Of a stretch of DNA of 64,000 nucleotides, positions 16,540 through 24,896 are shown piece after piece. The notes beneath the pieces were generated by a model. The model made no database searches. It was given only the letters and a program-made list of their open reading frames with translations, and was not told the origin of the DNA. The translations under genes were made by a program, and so were the position numbers. Positions within the stretch are counted from its first letter, which is position 1, and each line of letters begins with the position of its first letter. The stretch is from Candidatus Eremiobacterota bacterium (GTDB lineage: Bacteria; Vulcanimicrobiota; CADAWZ01; Ess09-12), in NCBI GenBank assembly GCA_031082125.1, contig JAVHLM010000028.1, forward strand, positions 1 through 64,000. Reading direction: 5' to 3'.

Positions 16540-19528
16540 TGCCCACCTCTTTTCTCGCTGAGCGGGAAAGGCTCTCTCTCCCCGTTATATCCTCTGCAGC
16601 AAGCAGTATGAGCTTTGCCTTGTCCCCGCCCCTTGTCATCTGCCGGGCATTCAGCATGAGCGTCCTCTTCCCGGCGCGGGGGAGGTCAAGGGTGGCTTCA
16701 AAGCCTTCCAGGCTTGTCCTGTGGGGAAGAATCCTCTCCAGGAGCTCGCGCAGAGGGGCATTATCCCACTGCCCGCCTCCAATGTCAAAAAGGGACTTTC
16801 CCTCGGCACTTCCGTGCGCTCCGCCGAATTTTTCATAGAAGGGGCCGTTGGCTTTCATCACGCGGAGATTTTCATCGAGGGCAACGAGAGGCTCACGCAC
16901 GGTCCCCATCACGCCCTCCAGCAGGGAGTCCAGGATTACCAGCGTCTTCTCGGTGGCTTCCTGGAGGGCCTCTTCCGTGCGTTTCTGTTCCGTCGCGTCT
17001 ATAAAGGTTATCACCACGCCCTCTATCATGTTTTCAAGGGTTCTGTAAGGCAGAATACGCATGATGAAGCATTTCCCGTCGCCCGTGCGGACCTCGTGCT
17101 CCCTCCCCTGCAAGGTTTCAAGGACTCCCTCGGCTTCTTCGTAGAGGGCGCCATAAGTGATCTTAGTGGTAATGTCCTTTATAGACCGGCCCACATCGGT
17201 GGACCTCAGGTTGAAAAGCTTTGTCATGGCGGGCGTGAAGCGCTTGATGCCAAGGGCGTTGTCCAGGAAAATGGTGCCGATGTCTGTGCTCGCGAGGAGA
17301 TTGTTAATATCGTTGTTGGCGCGCGTCAGGTCATCCACTTTGGCCTGGAGCTCTGAATTGACGGTTACAAGCTCCTCGTTGGTGCTCTGAAGCTCCTCTT
17401 TGGCGGTTTCAACCTCTTCATTGGTGCTCTGGAGCTCCTCATTCGTTGACTGGAGCTCCTCGTTTGCCGATTTCAGCTCCTCGTTTGAAATCTCCATGGC
17501 CTCCAAAGCGCTCTGCAGGTGTTCTCTTGTCGCCTGGAGCTCCTGTTCAAGGTCGGCCGTACGCCCCCGGTCATAATCGTCCGATCCTTTTTCAGCGATG
17601 GAGGCAGCCAGATCCTTCCGTTCCATGAAAGTGATGACGAAAAGCTTCTCAACGGTACCGGGGAGGGGGCGGACGCTTAAGTCCATCGTGAGAAGGGCAT
17701 CACCTTGCTTAAGGTGGACTCCCTGTATCTCGGAATGAATATTGTCTTTCAATGCATTGCGGAGAAGAATGCTGAGCTTGCCGTGGAGGCCTTCTCGGCA
17801 CATCTTGAGCACGTTCAGGCTCGCCTCCCCTCTGGGTGGCACGAGGTACCGCTCTGTCGCGCCATGGAAATAGAGGGCCTCGCATTTCTCGTTTATCAGC
17901 ACTGACGGTGCGGAGTAGTGCTCAAGGAGCAGCTGCTCCATCAGCTCTTTGCGGGGCTTTTCTTTTCTCGGGACTTCTCCTGCAGCGCCCGGGTGCTCGG
18001 GCTCCCTGGAAGCGGAAAACCTCATGGGCTGGTAATCATGCTCTCTGCGTGCCGACCTCCCTTTGCGCTGGAAGACTTTCCCCTTCAAATCCACCGCGCC
18101 GAAGAGGTCAGAAAACTGCCCTATGGTCTCAGAGGTGCCCAGGAAGAGATACCCTCTCTCGTTGAGGGCATAGTGGAAAAGAGGCACCAGCTTCTTCTGA
18201 AGCTCGCCGTCCATGTAGATGAGAAGGTTTCTGCAGCTTATGAGGTCCATGCGGGAAAGAGGCGGATCGGTGACGATGTTCTGCAGGGAGAAGATTATCA
18301 TCTCCCGGACTTCCTTTTTTATCCTGTACAGGCTGCCCTCTTTGACAAAGAAGCGCTTCAGCCTCTCGGGGCTCACATCAGCAGCGATGCTCTCGGGGTA
18401 TACTCCTGCTCTTGCATTGTCTATGGCGGCCCCGTCGATATCGGTGGCAAATATCTGGACATAGAGCTGCTTCTCCTGCCTGTTCATTGCCTCGACGATA
18501 AGCATGGCGATGGAAAAGGCCTCCTCTCCCGTGGCACATCCCGGCACCCACACCCTTACGGCGAGGTCGTTCTCATGCCTTTTCACGATTTCCGGCACCA
18601 CCCGTTCCTCGAGCTGCCTGAAAGCATCGCTGTCCCTGAAGAAGCTCGTCACGCCTATCAGGAGCTCCTTGAAGAGGGCTTCGCTCTCCTGGGGATTCTC
18701 CTGGAAATAGCGGTAATATATGGCTATGTTGTCGAGCTTATGTACAGCCATCCTCCGCTCTATCCTCCGCATGATGGTGCTCTGCTTGTAATGGGTGAAG
18801 TCATGGCGCTTCGCCGAGCGCAGCAGCAACAGAATCTTCTGGGAATAAGCTTCCAGCTGCTTTGAAATGGCCGCGCTTTTCTTAGGGCCTCCCACGTAAG
18901 GGTGCTTTACATACTTGATGATCTCCCCCGCCATATGTTCCACGGGCAGCACGAAATCCACGAGGCCTGTCTTTATGGCGCTGTGAGGCATCCCGCTGTA
19001 CTCGGCCTGCTGCTCTTCCTGGGCCATGGTCATCCCGCCCGCCCCCTTGACGGCCTCAAGCCCCAGCGTGCCGTCTGTGCCGGAGCCCGAGAGGAGGATA
19101 CAGATCGCCTGCTCTGCCCTGTCGTCGGCCAGCGACCGGAAAAAGGAATCTATAGGGAAGCTCATGCCCTTGGCCCTGTCCATGGGCATGAGGTGCAGCA
19201 CGCCTCTGATGAGTGACAGTTCCTTGTCGGGAGGGTTCAGGTAAACGCTGTTCTCTCTGAGCATCACGCCGTCTTTTACTTCAACGACATCCAGTTTCGT
19301 GTGCCTTTTCAGGAGCTCGCCCATGATGCTCTTGTAATGAGGGCTCAGATGCTGCACGACGACGAAGGCCATGCCGATATTCTCAGGCACGTGGGAGAAA
19401 AAGGTCTCAAGGGCCTTCAGCCCACCGGCCGAGGCGCCAATCCCCACGACGGGGAAGAGCTTTTTCTCTTTCTTCGGGGAAGAGGCCCTTGCGGCTCTTG
19501 AGGCCTTGGCGGTTTTAACGGCCTTCAT
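16529..19528 (-). CDS. CheB-CheR-PAS hybrid protein
   Basis: 999 residues. Residues about 20-215 are a CheB methylesterase with the catalytic triad (GASAGG Ser, QHLSP His, SGTDG Asp). About 225-490 is a CheR methyltransferase with the AdoMet motif VPGCATGEEAFSIAM. Then come a PAS-like region, a long coiled coil made of ELQSTNEE-type heptads (about 700-775), and two further PAS domains to the end. There is no kinase domain; the overlapping HisKA_2 gene probably supplies it. Hybrids of this kind are frequent orphan signalling proteins whose targets are not chemoreceptors in every case. No chemoreceptor or flagellar gene is nearby. Confidence 0.9.
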   Translation of the reverse strand: MKAVKTAKASRAARASSPKKEKKLFPVVGIGASAGGLKALETFFSHVPENIGMAFVVVQHLSPHYKSIMGELLKRHTKLDVVEVKDGVMLRENSVYLNPPDKELSLIRGVLHLMPMDRAKGMSFPIDSFFRSLADDRAEQAICILLSGSGTDGTLGLEAVKGAGGMTMAQEEQQAEYSGMPHSAIKTGLVDFVLPVEHMAGEIIKYVKHPYVGGPKKSAAISKQLEAYSQKILLLLRSAKRHDFTHYKQSTIMRRIERRMAVHKLDNIAIYYRYFQENPQESEALFKELLIGVTSFFRDSDAFRQLEERVVPEIVKRHENDLAVRVWVPGCATGEEAFSIAMLIVEAMNRQEKQLYVQIFATDIDGAAIDNARAGVYPESIAADVSPERLKRFFVKEGSLYRIKKEVREMIIFSLQNIVTDPPLSRMDLISCRNLLIYMDGELQKKLVPLFHYALNERGYLFLGTSETIGQFSDLFGAVDLKGKVFQRKGRSARREHDYQPMRFSASREPEHPGAAGEVPRKEKPRKELMEQLLLEHYSAPSVLINEKCEALYFHGATERYLVPPRGEASLNVLKMCREGLHGKLSILLRNALKDNIHSEIQGVHLKQGDALLTMDLSVRPLPGTVEKLFVITFMERKDLAASIAEKGSDDYDRGRTADLEQELQATREHLQSALEAMEISNEELKSANEELQSTNEELQSTNEEVETAKEELQSTNEELVTVNSELQAKVDDLTRANNDINNLLASTDIGTIFLDNALGIKRFTPAMTKLFNLRSTDVGRSIKDITTKITYGALYEEAEGVLETLQGREHEVRTGDGKCFIMRILPYRTLENMIEGVVITFIDATEQKRTEEALQEATEKTLVILDSLLEGVMGTVREPLVALDENLRVMKANGPFYEKFGGAHGSAEGKSLFDIGGGQWDNAPLRELLERILPHRTSLEGFEATLDLPRAGKRTLMLNARQMTRGGDKAKLILLAAEDITGRESLSRSARKEVGIEK

Positions 19529-19670
19529 CGGATCACTTCTTTCCTGTGCGGGACTTCTTCAGTGGCAGCACATGATTGATATCTCTCTAAATTCAAAAAG
19601 AGGAATGTTGCCTCATTTTCCAGGTGGTACGGATAATTCTTAAGAGAGCGTCACTTTTATCTCATTGATG

Positions 19671-19699
19671 ATTATATCAGAAAAACGGCTTCATTACAA
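19671..19699 (-). promoter_or_regulatory. Promoter for the CheB-CheR-PAS operon
   Basis: On the minus strand TTGTAA (19694-19699), 17 bases, TATAAT (19671-19676). The -35 lies in the end of the DUF1152 gene, leaving a leader of about 135 bases before ATG 19528. Confidence 0.5.
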
Positions 19700-20644
19700 C
19701 GGCATATTCATCCACTCCCTCGGCGTCACCGTTGAGAGGTAGTTCTCGATGGCGCGGCGCATGTCCCAGCGGTCCCGCGTTTCAAGCAGATAGTCCATGT
19801 AGAGGCACCGGCGGGCCACACCGTCCACTTCAAAAGACCAGTACATGGACATCAGCGGGTTGATGAAAAGGCGGCTTCCCCTGGTTCGGTCAGTGGAATG
19901 GTGATCGCCGAAGCACCCCTTGCCCGCGGCAGCGACGGACGTCGCCACGATGCTCTCCCTCCCCGGCATCCTGGCGGAGATGAAGTCCACCGCCTCGGTG
20001 AAAGCCTGGAACTCAGGCATAGAGGGAAGGAGGGAAAAAGCCCCCAGGAATGCGCCCTGGGCCGTGAGATCAGCCACTGCCTGGAGCACATAGGCATGGC
20101 ATACTCCATGAAAGAAGTCCACGCCGAAGCCCAGGTTCACCATCAGTCTCACGGGGAGAGCGACTGTATGGGCTGCCGCAAGGCTCGCCATATCCTCGAA
20201 AGGGGTGCCCAGCTCGGGTTCATCGCCGCGCATGAGGATGTCAGTTCCGCCGTCCACCAGCACCAGGGCGTCAATATCAAGATCGCCGATCAGGTCCTCA
20301 TAGGCCTGCCGGATCACGGCAGCGCCCGAGGGCTTGAAGCAATAGACGGGAACTTCCTGGCCCTTCTCCCTGTACCACTCCGAGAGATAGCGCTCCGGGA
20401 AGTAAGAGGAATTGCCGCCGGCATCATGCCTGACTTCCAGCACGGCAGGTGATACGAGGCGCCCCCTGGCGCTCTCGAGGTCGGAAAAGGAGAGGCTCGC
20501 CAGGTAGGCTCTTTTCCCCCTGCTCCTTAAATGCTCAAAAAGGGGCACTCCCGCCAGAACATCAAATCCGCCTCCCGCTCCTGCGATGAGGACCGAGCGG
20601 CAGGGTGAGAGTCTTTCGAGCAAAGGCAGGGATCCAAGCTCCAA
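19694..20644 (-). CDS. DUF1152-family protein
   Basis: I place the start at TTG 20644 because AAGGAG lies six bases upstream (20651-20656); the frame runs on to 20770 without another good site. The resulting 316 residues match the DUF1152 pattern: an N-terminal nucleotide-binding-like GAGGGFDVLAGVPLF, a central LVLVDGGTDILMRGDEPELG with an acidic cluster, and DHHSTDRTRGS near the C-terminus. The family is widespread and uncharacterised; the Gly-rich loop suggests a Rossmann-like fold. It is cytoplasmic. It lies just upstream of the signalling operon but has its own reading and no clear functional link. Confidence 0.8.
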   Translation of the reverse strand: MELGSLPLLERLSPCRSVLIAGAGGGFDVLAGVPLFEHLRSRGKRAYLASLSFSDLESARGRLVSPAVLEVRHDAGGNSSYFPERYLSEWYREKGQEVPVYCFKPSGAAVIRQAYEDLIGDLDIDALVLVDGGTDILMRGDEPELGTPFEDMASLAAAHTVALPVRLMVNLGFGVDFFHGVCHAYVLQAVADLTAQGAFLGAFSLLPSMPEFQAFTEAVDFISARMPGRESIVATSVAAAGKGCFGDHHSTDRTRGSRLFINPLMSMYWSFEVDGVARRCLYMDYLLETRDRWDMRRAIENYLSTVTPREWMNMPL

Positions 20645-20792
20645 GGGAGGCTCCTTGCTTTCGGGATGCCATACAATTATGGCCGGGTAACCCGTTGATG
20701 GCCTGATACCAATTGTAGCAGAAAGGAGCACCGCCGGCAAGAAGCCCCTGTGGAGGGCTCCTCCCCTCAAAATATCGGGGTGCCGGCAGGCT

Positions 20793-20829
20793 TGTTACTT
20801 TTTGTTACAATTTTTTAACACTTGTTAAC
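20793..20829. repeat. Phased GTTA(A)C elements upstream of the OmpR-type regulator gene
   Basis: TGTTAC at 20793 and 20803, TTTAAC at 20814 and TGTTAAC at 20823 place TTA(A)C cores at a ten-base period. The last two form a perfect palindrome TTAACACTTGTTAA (20815-20828). Further TTAC/GTAAC copies continue to about 20860. The arrangement fits a DNA-binding site read on one face of the helix, possibly for autoregulation. Confidence 0.5.
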
Positions 20830-20847
20830 TTCTCCCTTACATTACCT

Positions 20848-20877
20848 GTAACATTCCTTACACACCTGCGCTACAAT
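20848..20877 (+). promoter_or_regulatory. Promoter for the OmpR-type regulator gene
   Basis: GTAACA (20848-20853), an 18-base spacer and TACAAT (20872-20877). It lies directly after the phased TTAC repeats. Confidence 0.45.
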
Positions 20878-20943
20878 GGAGATGCCTGCTGCGGGGCAGA
20901 TAATCTCGCATGCATGATGGATGACCACAGGAAGGCCTTTCTT

Positions 20944-21633
20944 ATGAGGATTCTGCTGATAGACGGTGATGAAGCATCGGTAAACTCCGTGAAAGAGTAT
21001 CTTGCCGATCAGGGTATCGAGGTCTTCACGGCCCTCACCGGTGACGAGGGATTTGAAATCATCAGCAAGGAGCATCTCGATCTTGTGGTCATTGACACGA
21101 TGATGGCTGACAAGGAAGGGCTCGAGACTTTAAGGCACCTCACTGCGGACCACTATGACCTTCCTGTAATTGCTTATTCCGACAGGGGTGACGAAGTGGA
21201 CCGCATACTGGTCCTGGAGATGGGAGCCGACGAGTTCATCGAAAAGTCTCTCAGCCCGCGGGAGGTCCTGGCAAGGCTTCATGCCGTCGCCAGGCGGATT
21301 GAGAAATCCAGGGATATCCAGCCCTCATCGGCAGGCTCAAACGGGCTCATGCTCGACCTGGTCAAGAGGCACGCCTTTCTCAAGGGGGAGAGGATCAGGC
21401 TTTCCTCCATTGAATTCGACATTCTGCACATCATGGTCCAGCACCAGGGAAAAGTGATGTCCCGCGAGCGGATCATGGAGCTTTCAAGAGGCCGGGAGCT
21501 TTATGCCCTCGAGCGCTCCATAGACATCCAGATAAGCCGCCTGCGCAGGAAGCTGGAGAAACAGCCCGGGAGCCCCGAACTGATAAAGACCATATGGGGC
21601 GTGGGATATGTTTTCACCGGCGCTACAGAGTGA
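20944..21633 (+). CDS. OmpR/PhoB-family response regulator, no adjacent kinase
   Basis: 229 residues from ATG 20944 (CAGGAAGG upstream); an in-frame ATG at 20914 would add ten residues. The receiver has the acidic pair in LLIDGDEA, the phospho-acceptor Asp in VVIDTMM, Ser in place of Thr in AYSDRG, and the conserved Lys in IEKSLSP. The C-terminal winged helix shows the family signature LSSIEFDILHIMVQHQGKVMSRERI and SIDIQISRLRRKLE ending in IKTIWGVGYVF. Such regulators bind direct repeats of about eleven bases as tandem dimers. No histidine kinase is next to it. Phased repeats lie both before and after the gene, suggesting it controls itself and the gene at 21801. Confidence 0.92.
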   Translation: MRILLIDGDEASVNSVKEYLADQGIEVFTALTGDEGFEIISKEHLDLVVIDTMMADKEGLETLRHLTADHYDLPVIAYSDRGDEVDRILVLEMGADEFIEKSLSPREVLARLHAVARRIEKSRDIQPSSAGSNGLMLDLVKRHAFLKGERIRLSSIEFDILHIMVQHQGKVMSRERIMELSRGRELYALERSIDIQISRLRRKLEKQPGSPELIKTIWGVGYVFTGATE

Positions 21634-21678
21634 GAGAGGCCTCTCCCAGAAACTTTAACAGGAATACCTATCAAAATT

Positions 21679-21722
21679 AACATTTTCAGACATTTTTCAG
21701 TGCCATTTCAGGTTCTTTTCAG
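21679..21722. promoter_or_regulatory. Four tandem 11-base repeats ending TTTCAG
   Basis: Units at 21679-21689, 21690-21700, 21701-21711 and 21712-21722 each end in TTTCAG with no gap between them. Two TTAACA motifs lie just before, at 21655 and 21677, 22 bases (two periods) apart. A -10-like CATAAC is at 21738-21743. Tandem 11-base direct repeats are the usual target of PhoB/OmpR-type regulators, and the gene for one ends at 21633. Confidence 0.6.
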
Positions 21723-21800
21723 GCCCGGGAAGGAAAGCATAACTGAGGCATGATGCCGTTTTCCATGCAGCAAGGTAAATCATAAGGAAGGGCGTGCACT

Positions 21801-22826
21801 ATGGCAGAACAGGTAGAAGAAATCAAGCCGGCAGGTAATTCAGGATCAAAGCGGGAGACGCAGAAAGCCTATGACAGCAAGGCTGAGAGCATAGTACCCT
21901 CGAGGGGCTATGGGCAGGCATATTCTTCGGCACCCATACAGGATTTCTCCCGCTTCACCCGCGAGGCTCAGCAGCCATCCATACGATCAGGCCTCCAGGG
22001 GCCGGGAGATATGAGCGAAAACTTCCAGTCAGGGCTGTGGGATTCTTTCAACCAAGCCAGGGGAAGGATGACTGCAGACCAGTCCGGGGCTTCCGGGGTC
22101 TCACCTCAGGCGGCAGCGGCAGCACCTGACGGCATGGCCTCCCCGCAGGCGGCCGCGACGCAGGGTGCTGACCCGGGAGCACAGATGCAGCAGCCCATGC
22201 AGATGATGATGCAGATGATGCAGATGATGACCCAGGTGATGACGCAGATGATGTCCATGATGACACAGATGATGGGGCAGAACGGCGGCAACAATGGAAT
22301 AAATCCCATCAACAACAACAACAATAAGCCCATAGACAACAACAATAAGCCCGTGGACGACAAGTCGCCCCTCCAGGGTGACGACAAGAAGACTGCCGAC
22401 TTCATCAACAAGTACCTCGAAAAGAAAGGCTCCCCCGCAGCGGGGAAAGAAGCGGGAGAGATGATGGTCAAGTACGGCAAGCAGTACGGCGTCGATCCCA
22501 TGGCGCTCCTTGCCATCGCCGGACAGGAGACCCAGTGGGGCAAGGCGGGTATCGGGGTGAACGGCATGCTCGGCGTCGGGGCCTATGACAGCGACCCGAA
22601 CAATGCCACGAGGAACAAGAAATTCAGCGGCATAGAGAACCAGATACGCCTGGGCGCAGAGACCTTCGCGAAGCTCAGGGCCAAGGGAGGGGCGAGCGCC
22701 AAGGATTCCCTCTCCAGGCAGTTCGACGCGGTGAACAAGGCCGGCTGGGCAACAGACCAGAACTGGCACAACGGCTGCTCAAGCATTTACGACTCGATCC
22801 TGAAGATGATCAAAAGCGGCGTCTAA
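21801..22826 (+). CDS. Leaderless lysozyme/glucosaminidase-like protein with Met-, Gln- and Asn-rich linker
   Basis: 341 residues; ATG 21801 follows GGAAGGG. No signal peptide. Residues 1-130 are polar and likely disordered, with KAESIVPS at about 27-34. Residues about 130-190 are a striking Met/Gln-rich run (MMQMMQMMTQVMTQMM) followed by Asn-rich repeats (NNNNNKPIDNNNKPVDD). The C-terminal 150 residues resemble a glucosaminidase/lysozyme-like fold: YGVDPMALLAIAGQETQWGK supplies a candidate catalytic Glu (the E of GQETQWG), followed by GMLGVGAYD and a helical end. A cell-wall hydrolase exported by a non-Sec route, or a phage-like endolysin, are both possible. It is preceded by the 11-base repeats and followed by a terminator. 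Confidence 0.6.
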   Translation: MAEQVEEIKPAGNSGSKRETQKAYDSKAESIVPSRGYGQAYSSAPIQDFSRFTREAQQPSIRSGLQGPGDMSENFQSGLWDSFNQARGRMTADQSGASGVSPQAAAAAPDGMASPQAAATQGADPGAQMQQPMQMMMQMMQMMTQVMTQMMSMMTQMMGQNGGNNGINPINNNNNKPIDNNNKPVDDKSPLQGDDKKTADFINKYLEKKGSPAAGKEAGEMMVKYGKQYGVDPMALLAIAGQETQWGKAGIGVNGMLGVGAYDSDPNNATRNKKFSGIENQIRLGAETFAKLRAKGGASAKDSLSRQFDAVNKAGWATDQNWHNGCSSIYDSILKMIKSGV

Positions 22827-22848
22827 TTTATTCTCCCTTACTTTTGAG

Positions 22849-22900
22849 AGCTTCACGGGGCCCTGGCAGGGAACGGTACCCCCGTGGAGCTTTTGTTTTT
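22849..22900 (+). terminator. Rho-independent terminator
   Basis: AGCTTCACGGGG (22849-22860) pairs with CCCCGTGGAGCT (22880-22891) with one mismatch, followed by a T-rich run (TTTTGTTTTT, 22891-22900). It ends the lysozyme-like gene. Confidence 0.8.
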
Positions 22901-23061
22901 ATGAGGGAACTTTTTCTGATAGCAGCCCAAGGAGGCAATAAGCGGGGCCTTTTGAACCGGTGGCACAAAAATCCCCGCATGCTCCCGGGGCACCTTCATG
23001 CCAGAAGCCCGAAGAATCACTCCATAAGGCCTCTTTCATCTTTTGGCAGATCACTTGCAGT

Positions 23062-23067
23062 TATAAT
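23062..23067 (+). promoter_or_regulatory. Possible -10 element for the Cys-rich gene and gdhA
   Basis: A perfect TATAAT lies 35 bases before ATG 23102. No convincing -35 is found at normal spacing, so the assignment is tentative. Confidence 0.3.
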
Positions 23068-23101
23068 CAGTGAAGCGATTTCATCACCAAGGAGGTAGTT
23101 C

Positions 23102-23437
23102 ATGGAAACAATAAGCAAATCAGAAGAAAAGACGCCGGAGAGCCGCAAGACACTCCGCGCTTCCCCAACTGGACTTTGCAGGGCCTGCAGAAAGGCTGAG
23201 GACTGCACCTTCCCGCGCAGGAACGGCGCTAAAGTCTCCCACTGTGAGGAGGCGGAGCTTCCGCCTGCTGATCCTGTGGCCACCATGGAGAAATTTGTGT
23301 CGAGCCTCAGCAGGGAAAAGACCAGGAAGGCCTTCAGCTCGGCCCTCAAGGGCCTCTGCAAGAACTGCGAGAATGCTCCCGAATGCGTCTTTCCGAAGGC
23401 GGAAGGCGGCGTATGGAACTGCGAGGAGTACAGGTAA
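23102..23437 (+). CDS. Small Cys-rich protein with two copies of one metal-binding module
   Basis: 111 residues with a strong AAGGAGG site (23089-23095). Two internally duplicated modules are seen: GLCRACRKAEDC...CEE (about residues 25-48) and GLCKNCENAPEC...CEE (about 84-110), each GLCxxCxxAxxCxFPxxxG ending in a Cys followed by Glu-Glu. Four cysteines per module suggest two zinc or iron-sulphur sites. There is no signal or membrane segment. It lies 65 bases before glutamate dehydrogenase on the same strand and may be co-transcribed. I do not recognise a characterised family; a redox or regulatory role beside the dehydrogenase is inference. Confidence 0.6.
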   Translation: METISKSEEKTPESRKTLRASPTGLCRACRKAEDCTFPRRNGAKVSHCEEAELPPADPVATMEKFVSSLSREKTRKAFSSALKGLCKNCENAPECVFPKAEGGVWNCEEYR

Positions 23438-23502
23438 AGGACTCATTCATTCAATTCATCCAATTCATCATGCAATAAACAGAGCAAGGAGGACAGCATA
23501 CC

Positions 23503-24822
23503 GTGTTATCAGTAAATCAGGAGCCCAGGAAAAAGGCGCAGAATGGCAGGCACCTCAGGTCCGTTAAAAAGGCCAATGTCTATGAAAATGTAAAGAGCCA
23601 GTTTACCAAGGCCGCCGACCTGATGAAGCTCAATGTTGACATCAGAGGGATTCTGGAGAAGACGACCAATGAGATCATCATCAACTTCCCGGTCAGGATG
23701 GATGACGGCCGCATCGAAGTCTTCACGGGGTACCGCGTTCAGCACAACAACGTGCTGGGACCTTTCAAGGGGGGCCTGCGCTACCATCCCATGGTGGATA
23801 TTGACGAAGTGAGGGCCCTTGCTACCTGGATGACCTGGAAATCGGCAATTGCCGGTATCCCCTTCGGCGGGGCAAAAGGCGGCATTGAGCTGGAGCCCGG
23901 GAAATATACGCCCCATGAGCTTGAAAGGATCACCAGGCGCTTCACCTTCGGCCTTGGGAATAATATCGGCCCCGAGTATGACATACCGGCGCCTGACGTC
24001 AACACTAATGCCCAGATCATGGCATGGATAGTTGACACCTATACTTCCACGGTGCCGCCCCATGAGAGGCAGCGCTGCATTCATGTGGTGACGGGAAAGC
24101 CCATCGAGTCGGGAGGCAGCATAGGCAGGGATAAGGCCACGGGCCAGGGAGTGGTCTATCTCATAGAGAAATGGGCCGAAGACCACAAGTTTTCCCTCAA
24201 GGGAGCCCGCTACATGGTGCAGGGCTTCGGAAACGTCGGATCATGGGCTGCCCGCCTCCTCAAGCCTTTTGGCGCGGTGCTCATTGCTGTCGAGGATGTG
24301 ACGGGGGCCGTGCAGAACCAGGGCGGCATTGATCCGGACGAGCTTCTCTGCCATGTGCGCGCCAGGGGAGGAGTGAAGGGCTATGGGAAGGCAAGCCCCC
24401 TCGGAGGAGAGGAGTTCCTCTCCCTGAAGGCCGATATATTCATCCCTGCAGCGATGGAAAACCAGATCACGGCGGAAACAGGCAATCTCATCAACGTAAA
24501 GCTCGTTGCCGAGGGAGCCAACGGCCCCACTGATCCTGACGGCGATACCATCCTCAGGGAAAAAGGCATTGACCTGATTCCTGACATCCTCTGCAACGCG
24601 GGAGGCGTAATCGTGAGCTATTTCGAATGGCTCCAGAACAAGCGTAGCGAGAGCTGGGAGCTTGACGAGGTTGATGAAAAGCTCCACCGCAAGATGCTCC
24701 ATGCCTACCAGAAGGTCAGTGAGACCGCACACACCTTTGAGACTGACTGGAGAACAGCGGCCTATATTGTGGCTCTCACAAGACTTGAGACAGTTTACAG
24801 GGAAAGAGGGATATTTCCTTAA
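23503..24822 (+). CDS. gdhA: Glu/Leu/Phe/Val-type glutamate dehydrogenase
   Basis: 439 residues starting at GTG 23503 behind AAGGAGGA. The family catalyses reversible oxidative deamination of glutamate to 2-oxoglutarate and ammonia with NAD(P). Seen are the substrate region GYRVQHNNVLGPFKGGLRYHP with the Lys, KSAIAGIPFGGAKGGI with the catalytic Lys, APDVNT with the Asp, and a Rossmann domain with GFGNVGS. Length matches the hexameric type. The first 20 residues are longer than usual and basic. A terminator follows immediately. It links nitrogen and carbon metabolism; NAD versus NADP use is not clear to me from the sequence. Confidence 0.93.
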   Translation: MLSVNQEPRKKAQNGRHLRSVKKANVYENVKSQFTKAADLMKLNVDIRGILEKTTNEIIINFPVRMDDGRIEVFTGYRVQHNNVLGPFKGGLRYHPMVDIDEVRALATWMTWKSAIAGIPFGGAKGGIELEPGKYTPHELERITRRFTFGLGNNIGPEYDIPAPDVNTNAQIMAWIVDTYTSTVPPHERQRCIHVVTGKPIESGGSIGRDKATGQGVVYLIEKWAEDHKFSLKGARYMVQGFGNVGSWAARLLKPFGAVLIAVEDVTGAVQNQGGIDPDELLCHVRARGGVKGYGKASPLGGEEFLSLKADIFIPAAMENQITAETGNLINVKLVAEGANGPTDPDGDTILREKGIDLIPDILCNAGGVIVSYFEWLQNKRSESWELDEVDEKLHRKMLHAYQKVSETAHTFETDWRTAAYIVALTRLETVYRERGIFP

Positions 24823-24836
24823 AGCGTGAGTTTCCC

Positions 24837-24896
24837 GACGTGCAGGTCTATTGATTTTACACCTCCACAGTGCTCAATGGGCCTGCACGTCTTTTT
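24837..24896 (+). terminator. Terminator of gdhA, shared with the end of a convergent gene
   Basis: Perfect ten-base arms GACGTGCAGG (24837-24846) and CCTGCACGTC (24882-24891) are followed by TTTTT. The loop is long (35 bases). The right arm lies in the last codons of the convergent NtrC-type gene. Confidence 0.65.

Noticed and set aside
17918-18865. 315-codon frame on the + strand inside the CheB-CheR-PAS gene
   Set aside because: Antisense to clear CheB/CheR sequence; composition is the mirror of a coding strand in GC-rich DNA.
22101-22769. His-rich 222-codon frame on the - strand under the lysozyme-like gene
   Set aside because: The His-rich run is only the reverse reading of the ATG-rich Met/Gln repeats; no start site.
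22960-23000. Possible sigma54 promoter (GGTGGCAC near 22967)
   Set aside because: The downstream GC element is absent at the required spacing, so the NtrC-type regulator has no evident target in this window.
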